Shown piece after piece: positions 11,770 through 22,880 of a stretch of 64,000 nt of DNA. A program made the translations under genes and the position numbers. Each line of letters opens with the position of its first letter. Position 1 is the first letter of the stretch. The DNA comes from Apium graveolens (Eukaryota > Streptophyta > Magnoliopsida > Apiales > Apiaceae): NCBI RefSeq assembly GCF_009905375.1, contig NC_133655.1, positions 163,745,627-163,809,626 on the forward strand, written 5' to 3'. A model generated the notes under the pieces. It was not told where the DNA came from, made no database searches, and saw only the letters and a program-made list of their open reading frames with translations.

Positions 11770-12310
11770 ACAATCCGCCGAAATAATCCTTTAGCTACTT
11801 GAAGTTCTCTCAGAAGTTTTGAGAGACTATACAACTTTTTTTCATGTTATAATTAAAGCAAAGTTGCTTAAAACTTTTGTACTAGTTCATAAGAATGATG
11901 TCAACCTATGAATCTCCGTCAAGTTAGGCACCAAGGATCTCTATCTCTTTCAGATGCGACATCATCTTGAAAACATGATCCCTTTACATATATTCATTTA
12001 GTCATCTGATTTTTCATTAAAGCCTTCATGGCTACTTGTCTAGCAGCCCTATTTTAACCTCCCAAAACTTTCATGAGATTTAAGAGCATATCTGAGCAGT
12101 GTCCATAAACTCATGTTGATGCTGCAAAATACCTGACATTGCTTCCAGAATGTAATATTGCGACATTTCATCAGCCTTAATCCCCCGCTTATAATACTAT
12201 TTCTCACTTTCAGGAGCATCTTCTGCAGGCTAATCAGGTCTGGGTTCATAAGTGCAAAACTTATACTCCTCAACAGTCAACATAATGTCCAAATATCGTT
12301 TCCATTTTTA
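11770..12310 (-). pseudogene. Decayed Ty1/copia gag (UBN2-type) fragment
   Basis: Minus-strand translation across several frames and stops gives a recognisable copia Gag (Retrotran_gag_2/UBN2) order: a segment like LTVEEY, then KADEMSQYYILEAMSGILQH, then VRDHVFKMMSHLKEIEILGA followed by LDGDSQV. Gag forms the particle shell of the element. The relatives I know have the same order with few changes, so the match is to the family rather than to short words. At least three stops and frame changes are present, and no pol follows on the left. It is a different lineage from copia A and B, whose Gag reads differently. Confidence 0.7.
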
Positions 12311-14500
12311 TAGTTAGGTACGGTAAGTTTTTTTATCCTAAAGTATGGTGAATATTATATTAAAGCCCCTTGTATCATGAGAATAATGTATAAAAATATC
12401 ATATAACATATAAATAAAGGGTGAATAATATTTTAAGACCTATTGGTTCCTCTAATAATTATTAAAGTTAACTCACTTAAATTTAAACAAAATAAGTTTC
12501 TGAACCTATTACTAAACAATATGCCACGTTAGGATGGTCATATTATTTTTCATAGATCAGTGTATACCATCATTAAATATTGAATTATTCATAATTATAC
12601 TAGATGCCACCATTTGATATATTAGATATAGTTAATTCTCAGGTCTAGGAGAAGTCACAACCACATCACTTAAAACCCGATTTCTAGTCAGAGTTTGCCA
12701 TATTTAATATCTAAAAAGGTATCCTATTATTCAAATTCTTTGAAACTTGGTACGTCATGTTGGGTGACATGTATACCTTTCGATATTGGTTATTAATATA
12801 AGAATTTCATTTTAGTAATAATCATAACACTCTAGACATCATAAATTACATGCCACGATGGGTGACATATACATAATTTATATTCACCTTAGTATTAAAT
12901 TACATACAAACAATAATAGAGACCATAAAATTTAATATAAAATTAATTTCCTCTCCACTTCGTATTTTTCAGTGAGGATTTTATTCTAGATGCACCGTCC
13001 TATGTTATTTTTTCGAAGTCCATATGTATCATAATTACTATCATAATACATGTTAAACATAACATAGAAACATACTATCATGATTAAAGCATAATTTAAA
13101 ACATTCCTATATATGATCATGTCGTTCTAGCATGTTAATGGTTATTATCACATGACATAACAACACAGACAAAAAACACATAGTTGCAGAAATTTTGTAA
13201 ACCATAATAAAATACATCCCCCTATTATGGCCCTTAAAAATTATGTTACGGCGCAAGCGATTCAAGTTCACATCTTCTATTGTATTCCCTGATCCTCCTT
13301 GAATGAAGTGTGGGCTTCGATCTTCCAAGGTTTTCCTCCCCTTAAACCTTCAAAAATCCAAACTTAGCTGGCTCCTCTTACAAACCATAGAATATGATTT
13401 CAATTTTTGTGTGTTAACCCTAGCGTTAGGAGAATGAGAATATTTAAAGGTTACACTAAAGATCTTGGACCATTAGGTTGGGTCATTAAGTACATCCTGG
13501 GCGATACCCAATATCATTAAATATTAATTTAATTTACTAAGAAATTAATATTTTCACTACCTTTCCTTATACCGTAATTTAATTCTTTAGTTCGGCTCAT
13601 ATATTATCTGCTTATTAAAATCCTCATGTTTAAGATATTACAGTTGCATTTATTAAATTAATTTCTGAAAAATAATTTAATCAATACTTTTATCTTTGAT
13701 CTTCAACTCAACCTTATACTTATGCAAGAATTAAAATTTCTATAAGACTAAAGCATAATTATCTTTTAGAGATTTTAAGAGGACATAATTACCCGAATAT
13801 TTATTGGACACGTTTCCTTTTATGGTTAATATCCCAATCTGTATATAATGTCATTGCGCAATACATAAATTTATAAATTTAAAATAATTTATGTCATGTA
13901 CGAAAAAAATGTACATTAAATATAAGTGTCAATTACTATATCTATATCGCAGAACTAAGTAGTGATAATATCATAGAATCTTAGTTCTTCTTTATGGTCA
14001 GAATAAATGAACAATTCTAATATTTTGATCCTGTTCAATAGCCAAGATAAAAAATAATACTTCAGTCATTCTGGTGATTTGTCTAACACTGGTTAGACTG
14101 TGAACTTTTATTATATTATACTAGTTTAAAACTCGTGCGATGCATGGACTTACTTTAATATTGTATGATTATTTATTTTATTATGATTTGAATGTTTCTA
14201 ATAGTATATTATTAAATTCAATTCAATTCCTAGTGTATTTAGTTGAAAAAATAATCTGTTGGTTATTGTTAATTATATTATTATTTTATTTTATTAAATA
14301 AAATTATGAATGTTATTTTTAGAAAAAAGGGGGTTTGTTAGAAAAATTAGAAAAAGTAACGTGTTTTAGCTGAATAAGGTAATTGGCTGGTTATTAATAT
14401 CATAATTTAATTATTCTATTTTATAAAATAAACTTGTCCCTTGTATAATAAGATTTAGTTGGAATATATTAAATAACTGATGTGTTTTAGTTAAAAAAGA
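12311..14500. other. Intergenic or LTR-like sequence right of the gag relic
   Basis: No gene is recognised. A minus-strand LTR for the gag relic could start near 13642 (TGTAATATCTTAAAC on the minus strand) and would put leader-like sequence around 13100-13450, but no matching 3' end or primer site was found. From about 14140 the sequence is AT-rich without further features. Confidence 0.25.
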
Positions 14501-15601
14501 CACTACGCCATAAGTAGACTATTGTAATGCCTATTTACTATTACAACATGCCCAAAAAATGTTAAATTAGACCTATTATAACACTAGGGGGCGTTACATT
14601 TACAAGTATTACAATATATACTCTAATATAACTATTTTTTGATCTATCGTGACAGTGAGAAAAACGTTACATTAGCCATCTAATGTAACACAATAATGCC
14701 TAAACGTAACAGAAACTGAGTGATACATTAGGTTTAATCAAGATTGCAGAAGTGGGCCCATATAGGGCCCGCACATTGGCTCATATGGCCTACTGCAACA
14801 GTATGTTTTATCTATTATAACACCATTTTTTGTAATAAGCAACACTAGCATTTGTAATAACACTATAATTAAATATATATTACACTATAATAGGCAGGCG
14901 TAAATACATTACATTTTTTTTAAAATTTTAACATTATATACCTTGATTATTTAATACTATAGATACACATGTTACATTACAATTTATAATAGGATTATGA
15001 AATACATAAATATAAATTTATTGAACCTATGCATACGATAATCTCAGTTATACCAACTTAACCAAAATATTCAACTACATGTAACATTTGCATCTCCTTT
15101 AACATTTGCGTCTCTTTTCTGCAGCGACAGTGTTGAAAGACATGATTGTTGATTCATAATAATACACCAGAAAATGATGTATACCCGTGGAAGAAAAATG
15201 ATAAATTATTCCAGGAAATAATCTAGCAAACCCATCCGCCTTCTCAATTAATTCATCTACATGAAGAGAAGCAATTGACAGGTCCTTATTTTGACCAAGT
15301 AAAGCAGCGGACATATACATATTTGTCCCAATCCCAAGCCTTCGTACAGGTACTTTACAAGTGCAAGTTGATCAACTAGGTATTAGAAACAAATTTAAGA
15401 AATAAGCGATGGGATGTAACTTTTTTTAATGAAAGAAAAACAAATACATTACCAATAATCATCTTGGCATTTATAAAGTGGAAACATATACTCTATTTTT
15501 ATTTTTATTTTGCATACCTAAAATCATAATAAGAGTATAATAAACATATAGTATAAACACAGATAATAAATACAAGACCACTCTTGTTTTTATTTATTTA
15601 C
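14501..15601 (+). mobile_element. CACTA (En/Spm-type) transposon, one end
   Basis: The sequence CACTACGCCATAAG at 14501 is a typical plant CACTA terminal inverted repeat start. It is followed for about 450 bp by many copies of short words such as TTACATTA, TAATAACACTA and TAATGTAACA in both orientations. Such subterminal arrays are where the CACTA DNA-binding protein docks. The opposite TAGTG end was not found; the LTR of copia A starts at 15602 and may have truncated the element. A host-gene fragment lies inside (15210-15376). No transposase was recognised. Confidence 0.6.
15210..15376 (-). pseudogene. Plasma-membrane H+-ATPase fragment (captured exon)
   Basis: On the minus strand the stretch reads DQLALVK, then after a small frame break [21 protein letters not shown] and [16 protein letters not shown]. 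This is the nucleotide/phosphorylation-domain region of P3A-type proton ATPases (plants: GDQLAI...RRLGMGTNMYPS...LLGQ...[21 protein letters not shown]). The full enzyme pumps protons at the plasma membrane and is about 950 residues; only about 55 are here. Similarity stops after FPG. The fragment sits some 700 bp inside the CACTA end, so capture by the transposon is the simplest explanation. No promoter or further exons were seen. Confidence 0.82.
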
Positions 15602-16199
15602 TGTTAGATAATATGATTGTTAATTATTGAATGCATAAAAAAAGTAACACAAAGAGGGGGGTGAATGTATTTCTTGGATTTTTCTTTATTTTTAAGCTCT
15701 TTGGATTATGGTCGAACAAAGCAGATAAGATATGTAAAGATGTTATATTTCACAGAATCACACAAAGCACACAATATAAAAACTCACTTATTTGTATTAA
15801 TTAAGTTTGTCTTGCTACAAATCTGTGTTCTTGAATAATAAGAAATCAACTTCTATCTTGAGAGAATATAAGAAAATCTAGATCAGTTTATTACTTGTAA
15901 CTAAGGACCCGTGCATGCTTTATAGACTAGCAACATGGGTTTACAAAACTTGAACTAAAATGTACTAAACCAGTTTCTAAAGCAACCTTGTCTATTTCCT
16001 TTTCTGGTGTTATCAAATCTGTGCAGAATCTTGCTTTGTCCAGTGAATCTTGGCCCTTGATCTTGTATTGTTTAATCTGCTTTTGTAGATTTTCCAGTTC
16101 AGTAAATGAATTATTTGTTGACTGATAATCTTGAATTTTGAACTTGTCTGTATTCTGAATTTGAGATAGTATGTCGAGATCCCCAATTGCTCTATAGAG

Positions 16200-16550
16200 A
16201 AGTGACATATTGATAAGTATAATGACTTATCGATATCTTGAGTTCTCTAGAGGTATATTTAAACTTTTCGAGGTCTCCAGTTCTCCAAATGTGAAATGAC
16301 TTATCGAGGTTTCCAGTTCTCAACATGTAGAATGACTTTTCGACATCTTCTAGTTCTCGATATAAGCTTTTTACTTGTCGACATCTCGAGTTCTCTACAA
16401 GAAGAATTGAACTTGTCGATATTTCTGAGATCTTTACATGCAGAATTGACCTATCGATATCTCCAGCTCTCTACATCTTCATTTGACTTATCGATATCTT
16501 CAATTCTCTATATCTTCATTTGACTTGTCGATGTTGCCCAGTAAAGATAC
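16200..16550 (-). repeat. Minisatellite with TTGTCGATAT core in LTR A
   Basis: About nine degenerate units of some 35-40 bp carry (C/A)TTRTCGAYATCT...AGTTCTCTACAT. A longer array of the same unit occupies 63330-63800 in LTR B. Confidence 0.85.
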
Positions 16551-16734
16551 AATTGTTTAAGGGGGATTGGATATAATTGTATAAATGTTTCGAACCAGTA
16601 ATAAAAATATAACAGCTTTTTATATATCTGATAAAAACTGTTACAAAATCCTCTCAAGAAATACTGATGTTCTTGAGAGCAGCTAGGTCAAATGATCCTC
16701 GAGTGTTATTCATTAAGTGATGACCTAAACTGTG

Positions 16735-16742
16735 TTTATATA
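16735..16742 (-). promoter_or_regulatory. TATA box of copia A LTR
   Basis: TATATAAA on the minus strand, downstream of the LTR start and upstream of the minisatellite, in a good promoter position. Confidence 0.45.
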
Positions 16743-17027
16743 CTACACAGTTACAACAGATTAATCTAAGATATGCATTATCAAAAACTAACTGAAACTG
16801 ATACATATCTTAAACTAAATAGATAAAGTCCTATAACTCAGAAATAACAGATATCTGCTCCACATTATAAGGAACAGAACAAATCCTCTAATGCTGACTG
16901 TCTTCAAATACTGATGTCATACAAATACTGATGACATACCAAATCCTGACGATACATCAGATCCTGATGACATTCGAACAACCAGATCCTGAGCTTCTTC
17001 TGATCATTGAGAATTCAGTATGTAACA

Positions 17028-17040
17028 ATCTCCCCCAATT
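17028..17040 (-). other. Polypurine tract of copia A
   Basis: The minus strand reads AATTGGGGGAGAT immediately before the TG of the 3' LTR. Confidence 0.88.
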
Positions 17041-17118
17041 TATGCTTAATGCAATGAAGCATAAATTCCATTCTTAATGATGCCAAAACCAATCTACAAA
17101 ATGTACAAGGAGTAAAGC

Positions 17119-19592
17119 TTACTTCAGTATCTTCAGATAACTAACAGTTGTTCCAAGAAAGTTCTTTAATCTTTCTTCCTCCTTATCTCGTAGGACTTTA
17201 ACAAGCTTTTTCTTCAACTCTCTCTTCTCTTCAGTGTCTTCTCCAAGATGATAGATAGCTGATCTTAACTTAGAAATTGAGCTTTTTCTTATCTCAAGAT
17301 CACCAATCAACATGAAGCTTAAACTGACATCTTCATGATCAGGACTGAAGGATAACTGAGGACTGTTGAGAAAAACTTGTAGCACTGCAGCTCCCCTTTG
17401 CATCTACATTTCTTGCCCAGTATAAGTTCTATACTCAGGAACATAATCACCATTGTATTTATCATCTTTCGTCATGACTCTTCTTCTGATCATTTTAAGT
17501 ATCATAGAAGACAAGTTTCTGGTGACTTTGTTCTCAACTCTAAGAAGATAGTGAATGTATTTCAATTCTGTCACAGTCTTCATTAAGAGTTGCTGCAAGG
17601 TAAATCTTCTTACTTTACCATCTCTGAAAAAGTACAGAATCTCTTCTCTGACATCATTATCATTTATCTTTCTATGAACAATCTTCACAACTTCAACTTT
17701 CTCAAGATATAAAGGAGAAACTCTTTCACCAATATTTTCTGTCAGAGTATCTGTATCCAGCAGATCAAATTCTAAGATCTCCATACTGGAATGACCAATG
17801 CCTTCTCTGGTTCGAGATTTGATAAGTTTTAGTTTTTCACTGTATACCACCCAAGAAGGCTTCTTGATGGACTTATCAACATCTTCCCATTCTGAGATAA
17901 AATCTCTTAACCCAGCTGACATAAATTCAACATGCTTAAATCCTTTAGAATAATTGAATACATGGATGTCTTTCCATCTTCTATTCTTCTTGCCGAGAGG
18001 AACATAGTTTGAAGACAAATCATCAGTCTTCCCTTCTGCTTTATGCCATAGCTCCCTCTTTGATTTTAAAACTCTCTGCAAATATTCTTTGCATGCTTGA
18101 TCAACTTTCCTTCTATCAATCTTTTATTTTTCATCAGCCTCTGAAATATAAGGAGTGATTACTAGAGAAGGAGCTGACTCATCTAATGCTTTGATCACTT
18201 TTTCATCAGAGTTAAAATCAGTTACCAGGTTCATATCATCATGATCTGCTTTTACCTCAGGACTTGTGTCTGCATCAGGAGTTACATTCTGATTTGCTGT
18301 ATCAGCTTGATCAATATCAGTGGCTGATCTTTTCTTCCTTGGTAGAATCAACTCTTCTGGCTTCTGAACTTCTTTATCTTCTTTATTTCCTTGTACAGTT
18401 ACATAACCTTCTTTGGATAGAAAATTCAGAAAAGTAGAGTTGAATACAGTCACTTGCCTTGATCCAGAAGTTCTTCCACCTCTTCCTCTTCCTCTTCCTC
18501 TTGCTCTTGCAGATCTACCACCTCTTTTTCCTCTTCCTTTAGAAGTGTTAGCTTCAGCTTTAATTTGAGCCAAAAGCTCCTTTTGTTGCATAACTATTTC
18601 TTCATGTGTTAGATCAGGAAATTCTTCAGTTATATATCCAAGAGCACTCCTAGCATTCTTTTGCTCAAACTTCTTGTCTTTGTAGTACAAGACAATCTCT
18701 TCACCTGTTTCCTTATGTATGTAAGGAAAGAACATTCCTTTAGCTTCTGCTAAATTTGAGATTGTAATATCATCATCCTCGGGAGTACCAGTAGACTTCC
18801 TTTGTCCTGAAGAATCATTCTTCTTGGAATGTTGAAGTTGTTGAGCAGTATAAGCAATTTGAACATCTGTAACTGGATTATTCTTATCACCATCATCATC
18901 AATATCTTTATCCTTTGTCTGAATAGAATTTGGTGTACATTTTGTAGCAACTATCTTCTTCCCCTTTTTGGCATCAGTATTTGAAAGAAGAGAAAACAGA
19001 GCATCTAGTTTGTCACCTATAGAAGAAACCTTGTCTTCCAAGGAGGAAAGTCTAGAGGCCATGCTGTCTTGAGATTTAACAATATCTTTGATGGTATTTT
19101 TCACACTTTTGATTTCAGCTGAGTTAGGTGTGTGAAGCAAAAATCCATCAATTTTCTCTTTGACACCAGCATGAGACTTCTTCATTTCATCAAGTTCAGA
19201 GTGAATTCCTTTAACAGAAATGGTTGAGGCCTTAAGATGCAACTTCAGATCAGGAGTTTGAATTTCATCATAGGCCCGATGAATGTGTTGCAGGCCAACA
19301 GAAGATGAGATAGAAGTATTTGCAAGTCTCCATTTATAATCCCATTCTGTCTTTCTGAAATACTTAGTATCAGGGTTGTAATAAGAAGGATGTTCAGTGA
19401 AGTGCGAAGAAGAACCAACATTGTACTTCTTAGATGCATCAATTGCAGACTTAAGCTGAGCAGTATCAGGATCATCGTCATCACTATCATTATCAGAGTC
19501 AGACAAGCCATCAGAAGAATGTGTAGAATCAGGCAGAATTGCCTTGCCTTTATCCAGATTCTTTGCAAGAGATGCCTGTGGCTGATGTGATC
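17119..19592 (-). pseudogene. Extra ORF of copia A, 3' exon (RGG box, coiled coil)
   Basis: This is a long minus-strand frame between pol and the 3' LTR, ending 79 bp before the PPT. It starts after an AG acceptor at 19593-19594 (CTATTTCAG) and reads about 820 codons with only two nonsense codons (18124-18126 and 17404-17406). It has an acidic Ser/Asp-rich N-terminal part, a coiled-coil-like segment (KSQDSMASRLSSLEDKVSSI), then ALGYITEEFPDLTHEEI and an Arg-Gly box (RGRGRGRGGR, an RNA-binding type sequence). The C-terminal part is charged. SIRE elements are known for an extra, sometimes env-like, ORF here. No clear transmembrane segment or signal peptide is visible, so env is not supported. 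Function unknown. Confidence 0.65.
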
Positions 19593-19977
19593 CTGAAATA
19601 GAAACATAGTAACACCTAAATCTCTCTGTTCTTTTCAAGTGATCTCATCACTTCTCACACAATATATTACTTTTAAGAGTAATATTATTCTCAAAGAAGA
19701 AACTTTATAAGTAAAGAAAAACTTATAAGATTCTTGTCTCAAAACTACCTCTCCTTTTTCCAGTACAGGAGACTGCCACTCAAAATATTTTTTGCTTTTT
19801 TTTTAAAAAAATAAGATATTTTCACACAGTCTCACGAAAGGCTCAATCACACATTTAGCAAAGAAATAAGAGATGGCTGAGAAGAGTTGTATGCTTGTCA
19901 TATAAATAGAGGTAACCTCAAATAAGAGACTATTTATAATCATACAAACATGAGAATATATGAGAATTTAGAAATAC
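19593..19977 (-). other. Probable 385-bp intron in the copia A extra ORF
   Basis: The minus strand shows CAG/GTATTTCTAAATT at the 5' side and TTTCTATTTCAG/GATC at the 3' side. The interior is AT-rich with stops in all frames, as plant introns usually are. Removing it joins upstream codons (...EESPS) in frame with downstream SHQPQASLA at a phase-1 junction. Both flanks stay open around the junction. Confidence 0.65.
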
Positions 19978-21825
19978 CTGAAGGTGATTCCTCAAGTGGA
20001 AGTGATGAAAGTGGAGGAACAAATAGCACATCAGGATGTTTTTTCAAACTAGCAACTAGTAATGGATCATCAATTGTAGCTAGTGCAGTTGAAGGATGAT
20101 TCTCAGTAGGAGCTGATATATCATCAGGATTTGATCTGTCAGGAGAAGTTGAAAGACCAGCATCAGTACTTTGAACTGATGGTTCTTATGGAGTCTGAGA
20201 CATCTGAGCTGCTTCAGCAATGCTTGGTGAAGGTTCATGTGTGCTCTTCTCAAAGTAGGATCATCAATGATTGCATCCACCCGTGACAGTATCTCCTGAT
20301 GAGTTTGCTTTTCCTGGAGTAGTTGAACTTATTCTGCAAGAAGATCACTATGAGCAATATTAACAATGATTTATGCAGCCTCAGTGTCTGCATCTTCCCT
20401 TTGAGAGGATGGTTCTTGTGTGACTGGATGTGTTGCAGTTGCTAAATCCCTTTGAGACCTAGGTTCTTGTGTACTAACATCCTTGTCAAGATGCTGAGTC
20501 TTCTTCTTCTTTCTGATATATCCAACTACTTCTTCACTTCTTCTTTTCAACTGGCTTTTTGCAGTTTTCTTATTTTCAGCAGTTATTTTAATTACTGGAA
20601 GCTTGTCAAGCAGAGAACTAGCATCAGTAGTTGGCTCCTTGATTCCAGTAGTGTCAATCAAGTCATGAGGATTTTGATCAATGGACTTCTTGATTTTTGA
20701 CAGGCACACTATTGGCATATGATCATCTGATTCAGAATCTTCTTGAATGATCAGTCTTCTTTTCCTGATTGGAAAGCAATCTTCTTTCTTCTCACTCTCA
20801 CTCAGTGAGACTTGTTTAGCTTTCTATCCAGATGTGACAGATTTCTTAAACAGCCTTTTCTTTGTTACAACTGATGTCTTTTGAGAGAAAATAGATGAGG
20901 CTAATTTAGAGGCTTGTTGTGTTTGCTGTTTGGAAGAAGAAATGCTTGGGTTAGAAACAAGATGGGTGACTTCTTGATTCTCAGCATTATGAATTGTGAC
21001 AGAGGTGCCAGCATCAGGATTTGCAGGCACTTGTGTAGGAGTAGGTCTATTTCTCAACAGAAATTTCCTGACCTCTCTAGGAAGAAAGGGTGGTCCTAAA
21101 AATTTATTCTTTTCATCCCTTTTGATATGATCAGTGATTGCTTTTTCAAAAATTTAAAAAATAGGGAGTAATTCATCATTATCAAAAATATCATTAGGGC
21201 ATAGATACGTGAAAATCAGTTGTAAAAATCTAGTATACCCTATTACTCTTGAAGCATCTGCTATCCTAGCAATTATGAACTGTAATATAGTATTACCATA
21301 ATCAAAATTACCAGAGTTAAGAAGAGAGTACCCAATTCTCAGGAAAGTGGATGGAAGAGCATCAAAATATTTGTTGTCTTATTCAAGAAACATCTACTGA
21401 TGCAGTCAAAGAAAAAGTTCCACTCTCTTTTCAGTTTGGTCCTGACCAGTTTTCCAATGGTTGTGATTTCTCCTTGATAGCCTAAAGTCCTTAGCATAGC
21501 TGCTCATTGGTATGAGTATAAGGAGCACCATCAAGAGCAGGAAATCTCAAAGCTTGAAGCAGAATGTCAACATCAACTTCATATCTTTGGTCCTTACACT
21601 CAAAAGAAAATCCAGTATGTGTTGAATTTACCACTGCTGTGTTCTAGACCTGCATGACAGCCCTGTATGACACCTTAACAGGATTTGTGAGAGCATACCC
21701 AATTGGACATAGAAGGAGAAAATCCTGAATATCATGAAAAGATGATGGTAATTGTTAGTACCAAATGTGTTTCCATGAATGATTGTGGTTTGACTGAAGA
21801 GTGGTGAAACTTCAGAAGTTTTCAT
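19978..21825 (-). pseudogene. Extra ORF of copia A, 5' exon (decayed)
   Basis: The likely start is the ATG at 21825 (MKTSEVSPLFSQTTIIHG). After about 30 codons a one-base frame change leads into DFLLLCPIGYALTNPVKVSYRAVMQVW, GFSFECKDQRYEVDVDILLQALRFPALDGAPYTH, then further blocks through several stops to DDPLLVASLKKHPDVLFV and the splice donor at 19978. Lys/Ser/Thr-rich segments (20371-20718, with KRRSEEVVGYIRKKKK) look nuclear-localisation-like. At least four nonsense or frameshift lesions are present. I recognise it only as the kind of non-enzymatic ORF carried after pol in SIRE-like copia elements. Start choice is tentative. Confidence 0.5.
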
Positions 21826-22880
21826 GATGTGAATAGCTTGTGAGAGAGAGTAAGTGTGAGATGTGCGCAGTAAAACTATGTGTATGATGAATTGTGTCAC
21901 ATAATTTTTTCTGGTTTTATAGCTTCACTATTCATAAATATGTATAACACACTTGTATGAAGAAGGTAACCTAGCAAATTTGACTTCGAACAAGAAACAA
22001 TTACTGAGTAATTGATTTTGACGGTGGAGGAAATTGCGGAAATAAATACCAAATACATACAGTTATATCAAGACACAACCGTAGAAATTTGTTTATCTGA
22101 TAATCCACCATTAATCATTAATTAAGTGAGACACTTAATTGCAACAATAAAGCTTACTCAGAGATTGATTAACACTAATAATCTGAATTAGAACGTGCTG
22201 ACCTGTCGTCAGGATTTGAGACCTTTCTTCTGTCAGGATTTGACTAACTCATGACATCGATTCAAATTCAACATTTTTTTATCAAAGCATCACAAATTAT
22301 TAGCAACCACAATTTTAATCAAAACATTCATCAAGAAATACAGTTCAAGTAGATGAAGTAAAGATTAACAGCCTTCAATGAAAACATTCACATGCATATA
22401 ATACGAGATAAACAAAGACTAAATCTTGCAATCAAAAGAAATTTCATTAATATATCAAAAGAGTACATTTCATGAAATTTGTAAATTACATGCAAAAGAT
22501 TACAAGATAATCCTAGTCTAAGATGGTGAACATCAACAGCCTTGGTCTAAGAAGCCTGACAAAGCTAATGGTGAAGAGATACAGATGGATGATGTTTAAT
22601 TCTTCTTCCTACTTTCAACAAAGAGAACATCACGATAAATGATTTTCTCCTGCTGTTTAAGATTGTGGAGATGAAATTCTCTTTGGAAAAACAAAAGATC
22701 ATTTTTGATGTTGTCTGGAAGTTGAATCCAGATGTCGTATGGAATGTTGTTGATGGGATATAAAGTCTGAATTCCATTTCAAAAAATGGTCACAGTATCT
22801 GTGCCACAACAGTAAAACCAACTGGAGTTTGCCATTGTTTGAGAGAAATGAAAAGATGTGTTTGGTAGGAAAAGATGTGA
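21826..22880 (-). other. Copia A spacer between pol and extra ORF
   Basis: No coding region is supported. Short frames here (e.g. 22565-22777) lack recognisable motifs. By position it is untranslated internal sequence of copia A, continued on the other side of the solo LTR at 26591-26823. Confidence 0.4.

Larger units (their letters stand above)
15602..17027 (-). repeat. 3' LTR of copia element A (SIRE-like)
   Basis: Read on the minus strand it starts TGTTACATACTG directly after the PPT and ends TATCTAACA. The same terminal sequence and interior recur at 62737 onward as the 5' LTR of copia B. It is 1426 bp long. It holds a TATA box (16735-16742), a tandem minisatellite (about 16200-16550) and a gag-like short frame that is just LTR sequence (15927-16208). 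A 15-bp insertion near 15611 separates it from the copia B version. Confidence 0.88.

Noticed and set aside
14140..14180. CTAGTTTAAAACTCGTGCGATGCATGG as a possible known short interspersed repeat
   Set aside because: It has a familiar look (CGTGCGATGCA), but I saw no terminal structure or second copy in the window.
15927..16208. Possible small protein in copia LTR A (93 codons), with a similar frame at 63074-63343
   Set aside because: Both lie in the matching part of LTRs and the similarity is at DNA level. It has indels that break the frame in one copy, so no coding support.
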